Shown here piece by piece: positions 32,537 to 43,202 of a DNA stretch of 64,000 nt. The notes beneath the pieces were generated by a model. That model ran no database searches. It saw only the letters and a list, made by a program, of their open reading frames with translations, and was not told where the DNA came from. The translations under genes were made by a program, and so were the position numbers. Numbering within the stretch: position 1 is the stretch's first letter; each line of letters starts with the position of its first letter. The DNA comes from Cryptomeria japonica (taxonomy: Eukaryota; Streptophyta; Pinopsida; Cupressales; Cupressaceae): the NCBI RefSeq assembly GCF_030272615.1, contig NC_081409.1:655066468-655130467 (forward strand), written 5' to 3'.

Positions 32537-33863
32537 CTAAGCTTCATCACCTTCATCACCAGAATCATCATACTGGTTAATTTGTGGTTGACATCCTTTG
32601 TGCATATCCTTATCAAATTTTACATGCACACTCTCAATAACTCTTCTTAGTCTTTTGTTGTAGCATTTGTAGGCCTTTTTGTTAGATGAGTAACCAAGGA
32701 AGATTCCTTCATCACTCCTAGAGTCAATGCTTCCTAGACCATCCATATCTTTCTTGATAAAGCACTTGCTTCCAATTACTTTGAAGTACTTGACTGATGG
32801 CTTCTGGTCATACCACAACTCATAAGGTGTCATTCTATTGTTTGTTCTTAATTGAACCTGATTCAAAGTATATGCAATAGTATGAACAACTTCCTTCCAA
32901 TATGTGTCTGGTAGACTGGCGATCTCCTAAATTGTGCTATTCTTCCTTTCTACTACACCATTTTGTTGTGGTGTCCTATGAGTTGAGTATTGCCTTCTAA
33001 TTCCATGTTTTTCACAATAATCTTCAAATCCATTTGATTTAAACTCTCCACCTTGGTTTGATCTTAGGCACTTTAACTTGCACCCACTTTCTTTCTCCAC
33101 CATCTTCCTAAAGATCTTGAATTTGTCAAATGCTTATGAATTATCTTGCAGGATGGTGACCCATGTCCTTCTTGAGTAATCATCAATAAAGAGCATAAAG
33201 TATCTTTCACTGAAAAAGTGCTCTTGTCCTAGTTGGACCACACAGATCTGTATGCACAATTTCAAGTGGTCTTGTGGTGTTGTGCTCTTTTGTCCTGAAG
33301 TTGACCTTATTTTTCTTACCTTTCACACATTCATCACAAAATGTCCTTACCAGTTTAACATAGGGTGGTACTTTCCTCACACACCCCTTTCTTCTTATTG
33401 CAACTAGGTTATCAAAGTTTATGTGGCCTAATCTTTGGTGCCATAGCCAACTTTCATCAACTTGTCCCAACATGCATTGGGATTCATAAAATTCCTTTAG
33501 ATTATAAACATTGCCATCTATTCTCTTTCCTTCTGCCACAACCTGACCGGTACTATCTTTCTTTACCTGGCAACCAGTTGAGTCAAAGGTGAATTTATAA
33601 CCTTTTTCACACATCTGACTCACACTCAATAGATTGTGCTTTAGGCCTTCCACATAATATACATCATGTGCCTTCGATTTTCGATCAATACTTAGAGTGT
33701 CTTTTCCCTTTATTTTGATGGATGAGTTATCTCCAAATCTTACTGAATCACCATTCCATTCTTCAAGTTTGATGAATTTATTTTTGTCACCATTCATGTG
33801 GTTGGAGAAAGCACTATCTACAACCCATAGATTTTTCCTTTCAGCATGTAAGGCAGTCTGCAC
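32537..33863 (-). pseudogene. pol: CopC protease and integrase
   Basis: The protease motif reads WVVDSAFSNHMNGD near 33810. The catalytic D-S-G is D-S-A, so the protease is probably inactive. Then VYYVEGLKHNLLSVSQMCEK, the zinc region WHQRLGHINFDN...CDECVKGKK, and the integrase start HTDLCGPTRT. A frameshift at about 33207 breaks the core, and the rest is in other frames with stops. The conserved tail is open at 32866-32537: RMTPYELWYDQKPSVKYFKV, GSKCFIKKD, SDEGIFLGYSSNKKAYKCYN. Confidence 0.87.
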
Positions 33864-33979
33864 TATGAGACTTGATTCTGCCTTTTCCTTTTCTTTCTCA
33901 ACCCATACCAGTTTGGTTTCCTTTTCTTGTCAGTTGTTATATTATGCTAAGGTTCAGTTATTGGTTTTAATCAGGATTT

Positions 33980-36053
33980 GTCTTCTTCTTCTTGATCCTC
34001 TTTTTTTTACACAACCTTGCTATGTGTCCAAACTCTTGACAGTTATAGCATTTCATAGTTTCATTTAAAGGTAAATTCTTAAAATTATTTTAGGGTACCG
34101 GTTTATTTTTCCTACATTCAAAACTCTTATGACCATATCCATTGCATTGATAATAGACAACATTCATATCCCATAGTACACTAAATGGATTTTTACTTTC
34201 ATAACCCATAGAGGGCTTATTGATTAATCTACAATCAGCTATTTTATGCCCAAATTCATTACACCAGTAACAATAACCATGAAAGTTTGAAACATACTGG
34301 CTACGTTGTCTTGGTCCTGCAAGGGACTGCCTCATTAGGGGTCTTCCCTTCATGTTGTTGATTCTAATGAATCCTTCATGGTAAACTCTTGCATTCCTCC
34401 TTAGATCTCCATATCGGTACAAAGAGTGTGGCCTCCGATTAATTGCTTGTGTATACTGGTTTGTGTGGCAATTTCCAACAACATTTGCATATGTCTTTTT
34501 ACTGGTATTCTTGCCTTTAGTGAATGTCTTCTTTTCTTCATCTTCATTTGAAGAGGTGAACTTTATTTCTTTGTCAGATGTATCTTTGTTGATTGAACTT
34601 TGACCTTCTTCAAAGCCTAAGCCACCAGTGTCTTTGGATAGCTTCTGTTTGCTCAACATCTTGTCTAAGGCTTCGGTGTTGCCTTCATATTTGCTCCTTA
34701 CTTTTATTTCTTCCTTACTTTCTTCAATCTCCTTTATGAGCTTCACTATTTCTTCTTTCAAATATTGATGCTCCTTTTCCTTCTTTATCAGATCAAAGGA
34801 TGTAGCTTCACATATCCTCTTAGTTTCTTCTAGCTGCAATTTCAAGTTAGATATAACTTGGCTGGACTCATCCAGGGATTGTTTCAAGAGATCTTGTTCA
34901 TCTACTACAACAAGCTTGAACTTTTTGAGTTCTCTTCTTGTTTTACTTAATTCCTCAAGAGAACTGATAAGCTCACCTTCTAAATCCACTTTAGCTTCAA
35001 TATCCTCCTCTTCCTCATCTTCATCAACTGGTTCATCAAGTGTCATAAAGAGATTAAATTTTTTGTCATTCTGATGGTAATAATCTTCTGATGCATTTTC
35101 TTCATCTATTGTATCATCCTCAATAGTATATAGGTTGTTCTCATTCTGATAGCCTCTCCTTCCTTATCAATAGACATTTCTTTCTCTATCTTTGCCAGCA
35201 GATTTGTTGAACTCCCTTGACTCATCTCCACTGGTTTCTTTGTAGGGACATTTTGTAGCAAAGTGTCCTACCTTACCACAGTTGAAACATTTAAGTGGTA
35301 GCTTTCCTTTATACCTATTGGATCCTCTTTTGAGCTCCCTGACAAATTTTTCTACCTCTACATCAGAGTCTTCACTAGATTCCTTATGAGTAGCTACTTC
35401 TTTGCCATTTTGGTGGTGTTGAACGTTGCTTCTTTCCTTAAGGAAGTATCATCGATTGTTCTCATTTCATAGGCTCTCAGTGAGCCAAATAGCTCACCCA
35501 TTGTAAAAGTCTTCAAATCCTTGGCTTCTTCTATGGAAGACACCTTAGTATCATACCTCGGTGTGAGAGTTCTAAGTACCTTCTTCACAAGAATCTCATC
35601 TACAATTTCTTCTCCAAATCCTCTAATGGTGTTCACACTTTCATCAAATCTGTGAAGGTATTCTGCAATCTTTTCATCATCTTTCATCGTGATGCCTTCA
35701 AGTTGTCCCCTTAATGATTGTAGCTTGGCCTCTTTGACTTTCACATCTCCTTCAAATAACCCCTGCAATTTATCCCAAATCTCCTTGGCTGATGCATAGT
35801 GTATGACTCTGACAAACTCATTATTAGACAATCGGCTCAAAATAGCATGTTTGGCCTTTGCATTATTCTCATACTTCTTTTTAGCATCTGAATCAATGGG
35901 AGGAACACTAGGAACAACATAGCCATTCTTTACATTCATCCACACATCAAAACCAAGGGAGGAAATATAGATCTCCATTCTTCTGCTCCAGAAGGCATAG
36001 TTGGATCCATCAAACATGGGGTCTTTTGAGGAAGTAGACTCATTTCTTTCCAT
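33980..36053 (-). pseudogene. gag: CopC gag: UBN2-type domain, knuckle, coiled coil, three more knuckles
   Basis: The start at 36053 is about 50 bp after the primer site. Residues 1-219 (to 35394) are an intact copia gag domain: MFDGSNYAFWSRRMEIYISS, KEIWDKLQGLFEGDVKVKEA and KLQSLRGQLEGITMKDDEK. After a stop comes a complete zinc knuckle (35289-35248), two adjacent stops near 35170, then a 318-residue open block (35046-34090): acidic start, long coiled coil (SSLEELSKTRRELKKFKLVV to SKEEIKVRS), GLGFEEGQSS, a basic region and two knuckles (34272-34231 complete; 34155-34114 with its first Cys changed to Tyr). A fourth knuckle is at 34050-34009. The coil-to-knuckle half corresponds to ORF1 of NA1 and NA2. 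Confidence 0.87.
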
Positions 36054-36104
36054 TGTTTTCTAAGTCCAAAATCTACCCAAAGTTTAGAAATAACCAAGAA
36101 CCTA

Positions 36105-36118
36105 GGCTCTAATACCAA
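36105..36118 (-). other. CopC primer-binding site
   Basis: The minus strand reads TTGGTATTAGAGCC, one C-to-T change from the initiator tRNA-Met complement, next to the LTR end TTCAACA. It fixes the right-hand LTR as the 5' one. Confidence 0.88.
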
Positions 36119-36119
36119 T

Positions 36120-36705
36120 TGTTGAACACAGAGGACCACTAAGAGTGGGGGTGAATCAGTGGTTCTTAGACTTTTTGACTATCAAAGCAACTTCAGAATA
36201 CCGGTTGTTATCTTAAGCACTAAAAAATCAAATTGGCAAAGCAAAAAGAAACCAAAGAGATGAATCACACAAATGAAACCCACAACACCAGATATAAGAG
36301 GAAAACCTAATATGGGAAAAAATTTGGTGAGAAATGCTATTGGAGACTAGTACTCCAATCCAGCCTCACAAGTAAAACACTGGATTGCAAAGATTTAGGG
36401 CACCAACCCCTTCTATTTCAGGGCACCAACCCAAGGAGCACCAACCCTTGCACCAAGCTCCAACTTGGCGATGTATATATTGAAATACAATTTAGATATA
36501 GTAAATGCTTCTTGTTGCAAATGAATTCTACAACTCTTGATCAAATATCTTATTGTCGGTTGATAGTATTTTCTCCTCCACTAGATCTCACACTACCGAT
36601 TGTGAGAGTACTCTCTCTGATTCTTGGCCTCTCTTGTCTCTTTCTCTCTCTCACAGTCTCACAACACACTATGTCACACTTGGATGTTGTCTAGCTCTAC
36701 TACAC
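36120..36705 (-). repeat. CopC 5' LTR, inner part
   Basis: Aligns with 29097-29690 of the 3' LTR. It is interrupted at GCTCTACTACAC by NA2, whose left duplication TACAC is 36701-36705. The LTR resumes at 44383. Confidence 0.9.
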
Positions 36706-37871
36706 TGTTGGCATTTTTGATGTTTATGTTGTGATTTTCATTGATGGACACACACTTGCATTGAGATCCCCTTTATATGTATGAGCTAGAGCTCAACTGG
36801 TATCTGTTCCAACTGGTATGTTGTATTCTAGTCTTTAGACTATTGGTGATTTTGCAAAATGTGTTTCCTAGTCTAAAGTGGCATGTCGATCCCAAGCAGT
36901 TCATAGATCTCAAGTGGTATGAGGGAGCAAAGCGACATAACACATTCTTACTAGTCTTCATTTTTGTCAAACTGACAACCGGTATTTTGTATGAACCGGT
37001 AATACTCTGAGATGAGTTACCAATCGGCATTTTGTGATGTGTTACCAATCCACCGATTGTTTGACGGTGCCGACACACTGATGGTGCTTTTTGTGTCATG
37101 TTACTGAGTATGTCTAGATTCATTGAACCTAGGAAATTGTAATGTAATCCTATTGGACCGACATGAAATCAGATTCCTTTAAAAGGACATCATGTCTAGG
37201 GTTTTTGAGTTGTTGCAAAAAAATGGGTTTATGTTGTGCTAGGGTTTAAGATGGTTGATGAGTTGTTGTAAGAGAGATCTTATCTAAGAAGATCAAGTTG
37301 TAACTAAGTGAGAGACAAAGAAAACTGAAGTAATGCTGGAATGCATTAGCTATGAGCTATACTAGATCTAACCAAGCAGTTTGTTCTATCAGATAGACCA
37401 AGCACTTGTTGATTACTCACATCTTTGACAAGTTTATAGCCCTTAACTAGGTAGGCCCAAAAGCCTTTTGTAAAATCCTGTAACAAGGTGGTTCACCTCT
37501 GTGAATCTAAAATTCTCTAGCAAGGTAGTCTTTAATCAGACTTATCTCCTAATAGAGATTGAGATTCCTAACAGGATCTGTTATGGTGAACAACATTGTA
37601 AGATCTTAACCAGTCTGGTTTCTATTCTGCAGATAGTGACTTGTGAGTTTCATCTCACCATGGTTTTTCCCATTTGGGTTTCCACATCAAATATCTTGTG
37701 TTATGGTTGTATTACTTTTGTGGGTGAATGCTTTATTTGCATTTTGGTTTGCATGTGTGATAACCAGTCTATCTGTTAAACTATTTTACCGGTTTATCTT
37801 TAGACTATTTAAGTGTTTTAGTGCATTGATTTTTGTCATACTAATTCACCCCCCCTTCTTAGTATCCATCA
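36706..37871 (+). repeat. NA2 5' LTR
   Basis: Begins TGTTGGCATTTTTG and ends AGTATCCATCA. It carries TTTTCATTGATGGACACAC, CCTTTAAAAGG near 37179 as a possible TATA, dyads at 37440-37600, the CACCATGGTTTTTCCC module at 37658 and the pyrimidine block at 37848. Confidence 0.93.
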
Positions 37872-37873
37872 AT

Positions 37874-37886
37874 TGGTATCAGAGCC
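37874..37886 (+). other. NA2 primer-binding site
   Basis: TGGTATCAGAGCC is a perfect initiator tRNA-Met complement, two bases after the LTR end. Confidence 0.93.
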
Positions 37887-37921
37887 TACCTTTCTATAAG
37901 TCTAACCACTTGGAAAGAGAT

Positions 37922-39199
37922 ATGGGGGAATACACCTTGAGGGAACTTACTCAATAGCTCACTCAGTCTGAGCAAGTCTATGATGATCTTATGGTCAAAT
38001 ACAAGGCATCTCAAGCAAAAAGGAGAGAACATGTAAAAAAACTAATGGAGCTATCTAAAAATAGTTCTACAGATGAAGCAGATATGGAAGCCATGATAGC
38101 AGAAGTAAATAAGTTGAATGAGTCAAACTCCAACCTGAGAAAGGAGTTTGAAGGACTGACTATCCAGTTTAGTCAAGAGCTTGAGAACCAGAGGAAAGCT
38201 GAAGATCTGGTGAAGGACAGAGATCATGAGATCTCCAAGTTGAAACAAGAGATTAGTGCACTGACTGCTCGCCTTCATGAGAGCAGAATGGAAAAAGAAG
38301 GAGTACAAGATGAACTGAACATAGCCATCTCTGAAAATGCAAGCCTAATGGAGACAAATACTACTATTTCCAAAGAACTCTCTGAGTCAAAAGAAATACT
38401 TGCTAAGTTCAGCAAAAGTATTGTCAAGATAGAGCAAAAGCTTGAGTCATCTAGACCAGTAAAGAATACCAATGGACTTGGTTTCTCTGGACATGAGGAA
38501 GGAGAATCCTCAGGAACAAATGTTGAAGCATCAAAGAAGCAACCGACATTCAAAGGAAAAGGTAAGCAAAAATTCAAACCTATTTACTTTAACTATCTTA
38601 AAGAAGGACACACTACAAATGTATGTAGGAGCAAAGCCTACAATAATTTTCCTTACTTTATTAACAATGTACCTAGATCCAATAAGTTCAATGGTCATTG
38701 TTATGCATGTAACAAGTTTGGGCATAGAGCATTTATATGTAGGTCTGTGATGAATAACACTGGAAGATATCCTCAAAGGACCCAAGGAGTTGGTCCTAAA
38801 CCTTTTGTGAACCAGAACCACAACCGGTTTAATGTCTTCAATCATTAGCCAAGAAGCGGTGGCCATCAAGTGGCAACCAAATGGAAAGCAAATTGTATGA
38901 TCTATCATGATCATGGTCACACTACTGCAACATGCAGAAGGAAGAATGGAAACATGAACAATGGACCTTGGAGAGCACCTGGATTGGTTTGCTACAGCTA
39001 CAACAAACCGGGTCACATTGCAAGATTCTGCAGAAGCAGAAATAGTATATCTGATGATATACCGGTCACTCTGGAAGGAGAAATTGATGTTGAAATAGTT
39101 CAAGCAGACATGAACAAAACTTGGAGGAAGAAACCAACAATGTTGGAAGAGGAACCGGTTTCTGCACCTAGTGTGGAAATATTGGAACTGGCAAACTAA
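37922..39199 (+). pseudogene. NA2 ORF1: coiled-coil Gag C-half with zinc knuckles
   Basis: One frame with two stops (37955 and 38846). The start ATGGGGGAATAC is 36 bp after the primer site and leads straight into a ~170-residue coiled coil (heptads from LMVKYKASQAKR to IVKIEQKLES). Then GLGFSGHEEGESSGT, equivalent to the CopC GLGFEEGQSS block, a basic linker, and four knuckle positions: a degenerate one near 38590-38628, a complete CYACNKFGHRAFIC at 38699-38740, and two (38895-38936 and 38990-39031) in which the second cysteine is tyrosine, the G-to-A type of change. It is homologous to NA1 ORF1. There is no N-terminal gag domain. I infer a nucleic-acid-binding, multimerising protein. Confidence 0.87.
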
Positions 39200-39648
39200 G
39201 CTTCAAAAGGCTTAGGGGAAGAAAAATGGCGAAATGTTTTCGAACCCCCGATTTACACCGGTAAAGGACCTTAACCGGTATGTGATACCTGTCACTTGGC
39301 AAAAGACTAGAAATAGTAAAAAGGCAAATTAGGGTTTACGCCCTAATAGAGGAGCATTAATGGCGGTAGGTGAGAGACATGTATAAAAGCATTTTTCAAA
39401 TCATTTCTCACTATTTATTTTTGAGCGAAGAAATTTTTTTCAAAGAGCAGAGTGAAGAAAAGGCGATTTGAGCTGAGATTTCAAGAAATTGACAAATCTT
39501 GAAGGAAATTCAAATTCAGTTTGCAAACGGTCAAGTGGAGAACACAAAGTGGTGATTTGGCAACCGACGGAGTATGGAGTGAAGGAGAATCAGAAATCCC
39601 TAAATTCACGTTTTAAAAGTATTCCTCGAGTTCTTAAAATTTTCTAGA
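39200..39648 (+). promoter_or_regulatory. NA2 internal spacer with TATA box before ORF2
   Basis: A clean TATAAAA lies at 39382-39388 in ACATGTATAAAAGC. It is followed by a 260-bp T-then-A-rich leader without supported coding sequence, then ATGGCTTCC in a favourable context. The upstream part has ACCGGTA motifs. The arrangement looks like a complete plant promoter and 5' leader for ORF2 and suggests a separate transcript. This is inferred from sequence only. Confidence 0.5.
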
Positions 39649-41001
39649 ATGGCTTCCGCATCTCATACCAGTTCTAGTACATCCATTGAGTCTGAAAGTT
39701 TCACTCAAAGGAAGTCAAATTATAATGCCCTATCACAAGTTCTGGCTAGAGTGATAGTGGAAGAGGGAATTTCTAACTATATTGATTGCAAGATTGAAGA
39801 CCTAGGGTCTCTATCCATCCACTCTCAACTAGGTCTGTTTTGTGGAAAGGATAAGAAAATCAAACCAGAATATAGTATCTTAGAGAAGAAGAAACTCCAT
39901 AATGCAGTATACTTTCTGGAAGACTTTACAAAGGATCATATTAGGATCATTTTGAGCAGAGTCCATGGTGACAAGATTTACCCAAAGAGGACACATGATA
40001 TTACGTCGTAGGCAATTCATGCAGTCACCGATTTCTGCAACACAGGGGAAGTGCCAGCCCTAAGGACAATAAGAAAAATAGAAATGTCAAAGCTCACTAG
40101 TTCAGTGAGTGATTCACGAGGCATGACAAGAAACTCCATCAAGGATGATCTTGTTAAGTATGCCTGCATGGTGATAGGCTACCGAACATTCTCTGAAAGT
40201 AGAATTAACTCTGTATCTATTGCAACAGTAAATGCCGCTTACCAGATGATTAAAGAGTATGCATCATTTGATTTGTCCACCGATATGCAGAGGCAACTCC
40301 TATCTAATCTAAAGTCGATCAAATAGGATAATGCACTAAGATTCAAGTTTGGACAACTATTGGTTGGGTTGTTCTTCTATTTCCAAGGCTACTTTCCTGG
40401 AGTAGGAGATGTCCAGTGGTCTCCGAATCAACTGATAACCAAGCAGATCAAGGAAAGCATTCAAGTAATCGAAACTGATTACCTCGATGTGCTGAACAAG
40501 TATTTTGATGAGTTCAGATGGAAGATGAGCCAAAGGATGAGGATCTTAGGTGATATCGTCAAGAAATATGAAGATGCCATCTGTTCCACCATCCAGGTGG
40601 ACAAATGCTTAATGGAGGCTGTTGAGCCTAGAATGGAAGAAGTGGAGCCAATGGGCTATGAGGTGATGTACGATATGGTGGAAGGGCATGCCTCAACCCT
40701 TATTGCCTCACCTCTTGATCCTAAGGCAAAGAGGACTGGAACCTATCTGGAAAGGATTGCACTAGTTGAGGAACCCTTTGTTAAGAAAGGAAAAGAATCG
40801 GCATCAAAGAAAGCAAAGGCAGTGCCTACAACATCGGCACGGGCTACTACTGCAACTCCAAGAGTGACCAAGCAGTCACTTGCAAAGAAGAAACCGGAAG
40901 TGGCACTGGCAAAAGTCTTTGAAAGAAAAAGGAAGACTAAGTCAAATGAACTGGACTCTGAAGAGACTGAGTCTGAGGAGATGCCAAAGAAGGCCAGATA
41001 G
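39649..41001 (+). pseudogene. NA2 ORF2: unknown protein, homologous to NA1 ORF2
   Basis: I do not recognise the family. It is one frame of 451 codons with only two stops (40009 and 40324). It begins MASASHTSSSTSIESESFTQ, then NYIDCKIEDLGSLSIHSQLG, IRIILSRVHGDKIYPKRTHD, HAVTDFCNTGEVPALRTIRK, GYRTFSESRINSVSIATVNA, FKFGQLLVGLFFYFQGYFPG, MRILGDIVKKYEDAICSTIQ and PMGYEVMYDMVEGHAST. The equivalents in NA1 occur in the same order. The end is basic (KKGKESASKKAKAV; FERKRKTKSNELD), which could be a nuclear signal. No enzyme motif, signal peptide or clear transmembrane helix is seen, although FGQLLVGLFFYFQGYF is hydrophobic. Confidence 0.65.
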
Positions 41002-42890
41002 ATGAAGAAGATGAAGAAGAATGAACCGGTAGCATCTGCACCAGTAAATATTGATATCTCCTCATATAAACCTCTATTATGATGATTTTAGTGATGAGGA
41101 GAAAGAAGAAGTACTATAGGAGATTATTATTTACTTGTGTAAGAATGACCGGTCGCCATCAGAGATTAAATCTCAGACACCGGATTCCTTATTTAAGGCA
41201 TTAGATAATAAATGGTGCATTTCCATAGAAAAAGAATAGGAGATTAGGGAGAAAGTCTTTGCATAGTACTTTCCTGACCTCTCAAACTCAAAATTATTTG
41301 ATGTTTTGGACCAAAATAAAGGACTCTTCTTCACAAGGAGAAGAAGACTCTGGCTGTTAGAGGGAAGAGTTGATGATGTTGAAAAAGACACTCATCAGCA
41401 TATGGATCATGTTGTCCATGCTCACAAAGCATGTATGGCCAACCTGCAAGTGGAAAAAGAACCGGTTATATCCAAACCAGATGAAGTTTTTGATGAAAAA
41501 TGAAACCCGGTTGAAGAACCAATCAACACTATTGATGTCGATGTCCTGGACATAGAAGATGTCACTTAGGACATACCTTATGAGGGAACAAAATAGGTGC
41601 AACAAGCTGAACAAGGTAGTGAACAAGCCGAGGACAGATAGGAAGCGGCTAAGGAACAAGTAGAGAAGAAGAAGAGGGATGAAGATGAGAAAAAGCGAAA
41701 AGAGGAAGAGAAGAGAAAAGAGGAAGAGGAGAAAAGAAAAGATGAAGAGAAAAAGAAGAGGAGGATAAGGAAGAAAAGAAGAAGAAGGAAGAGGAAGATA
41801 AAGAAAAGGAAAAGCGGAAGGAAGAAGAAAAGAAGAAGAAGGAAGAGGAAGAGAAAGAAGAGGAGAAGACGAAGGAAACTGAGAGGAAAAAGAAAGAAGA
41901 CAAGGAACAAGAAAAGAAGAAGGAAGTAGAGGAAAAGAAGAAGGAAGAAGAAGACAAAGCAATGGAGAAAAGCAAAGCAGACAAGGTAGCGGAAGCAGTG
42001 AAGAGCACACAGATGGAGACTCCGAAGGCAACCGGGAGTCAAGCCAAACCGGCTGATATCACCAGTCTTATCGATCTCTAGTCTGCAAGTGACTCAGAGC
42101 TAATGTAGAGCATCAAGGTTTCTCAAGAGTGCCTTGAAATCATTCAAAGGAAAAAGGAGCAAGATATAATTCAAGTGGTTGTAGACACCCTTACCAGTTT
42201 GATCCCCGATACCAATCTTCCCAACACTGAATCATCACTAGCACAGCTTAAGCTACTATGTACTGTAGTGGATGATTAGGTGTAGAGCCTGGAAGAAGCA
42301 ACTAAGGCAAATGTCAAGAAAGAGCATCAAAGGCTCTTAACATTTCTCTGGTGAAGAAGTTGAATGAACTCTGGTCTGAACTGCTGAAAGACCAAAAGGA
42401 TATAAGGGATGCTTTGGATGAGGGAAATCTACTACTAAGCAAAATCTGTCAACCCCATCTATTCTATGATCATGTGCTAGCCCAGAAGCAAAAGCTTCAA
42501 ATGGACTTATAGTCTTACTTAAGCACATTTAAGCCACCTTATGATTCCTTTGCAACTTATGGGCAAACCGTTCACCGGTTTCAGATCCAGTCAGCCAGAA
42601 TGGAGCAAGAGATCAGTACACGGTCTAGAGACTTGCAGGAGCTACAACTGATTTTACTTCCACATCTACAAATTCTTCAGAAGTGTTATCTGAACCTGGA
42701 TGCCTTGATAGTTACATAGGAGATGAGCACAGTTGATGCCATGGAAGAATAGGTATCCCAGATGCAAACAAAGAAAGAAGTGGCCACCTCCCTACTTGAG
42801 TCCTGGTCTTTATCAATGAAACAATTTTTGCAGGACTATAAATTAGTTTTTGACAAGTATTATTCCTTGTTGTCATAAACTTTTATTATT
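41002..42890 (+). pseudogene. NA2 ORF2 downstream region: Glu/Lys-rich coil, many stops
   Basis: Several frames carry pieces of a continuing acidic and then coiled-coil protein: EGRVDDVEKDTHQHMDHVVH near 41360, a block of (E/K/R)-only residues at 41640-41990, and IKVSQECLEIIQRKKEQDII near 42110 with SLIPDTNLPNTESSLAQLKL, the counterpart of the IAPNCNIDDKDSLGQLDTL part of NA1. More than ten stops occur. Beyond 42350 only fragments can be followed. The layout (unknown domain, basic tract, acidic tract, coil) equals that of NA1. Confidence 0.5.
41646..41990 (+). repeat. Nearly pure purine tract (GAA/AAG-rich)
   Basis: About 345 bases are almost only A and G on the plus strand and encode mixed Glu/Lys/Arg repeats in more than one frame. 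The opposite strand shows long Ser/Phe/Leu ORFs, which are by-products. Such a tract can form triplex DNA and is a polypurine stretch inside a reverse-transcribed element. Confidence 0.85.
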
Positions 42891-42941
42891 TTAATATCAA
42901 ATGGAAATAGGGTTGTTCAGCGGTACTTTGTCATTGTTGGC

Positions 42942-43202
42942 AAAGGGGGAGAAGTACTCTATTTTGGAGAAGTATAGAGTATCTAGTTTTAAAATTTTGA
43001 TATATGCTTTGATATATGTTATATGCTCTGATATCTAAATGTTTATGCTCTATATGCAAAATTGCTATACATTGTATTGATTAAGGGATAGTGTATATGC
43101 TTAGGGGGAGCAATTTTGTTAATGGCATGTTTTTGTTGTAAAACACTTAGATGTCAAAATTTTATTTTCCTAAGTGTTTCCATCAATGCCAAAGGGGGAG
43201 AT
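42942..43202 (+). other. NA2 polypurine tract and two upstream copies
   Basis: AAAGGGGGAGAA lies at 42942, AGGGGGAG at 43103, and AAAGGGGGAGAT at 43191-43202 touches the 3' LTR. The order and form match NA1. The stretch between has no supported gene. Confidence 0.87.

Noticed and set aside
41357-42042. Overlapping minus-strand ORFs rich in Ser, Phe and Leu (up to 224 residues) resembling a membrane protein
   Set aside because: They are the complement of the purine-rich Glu/Lys tract. Any frame of a CTT/TTC-rich strand gives such residues and stays open.
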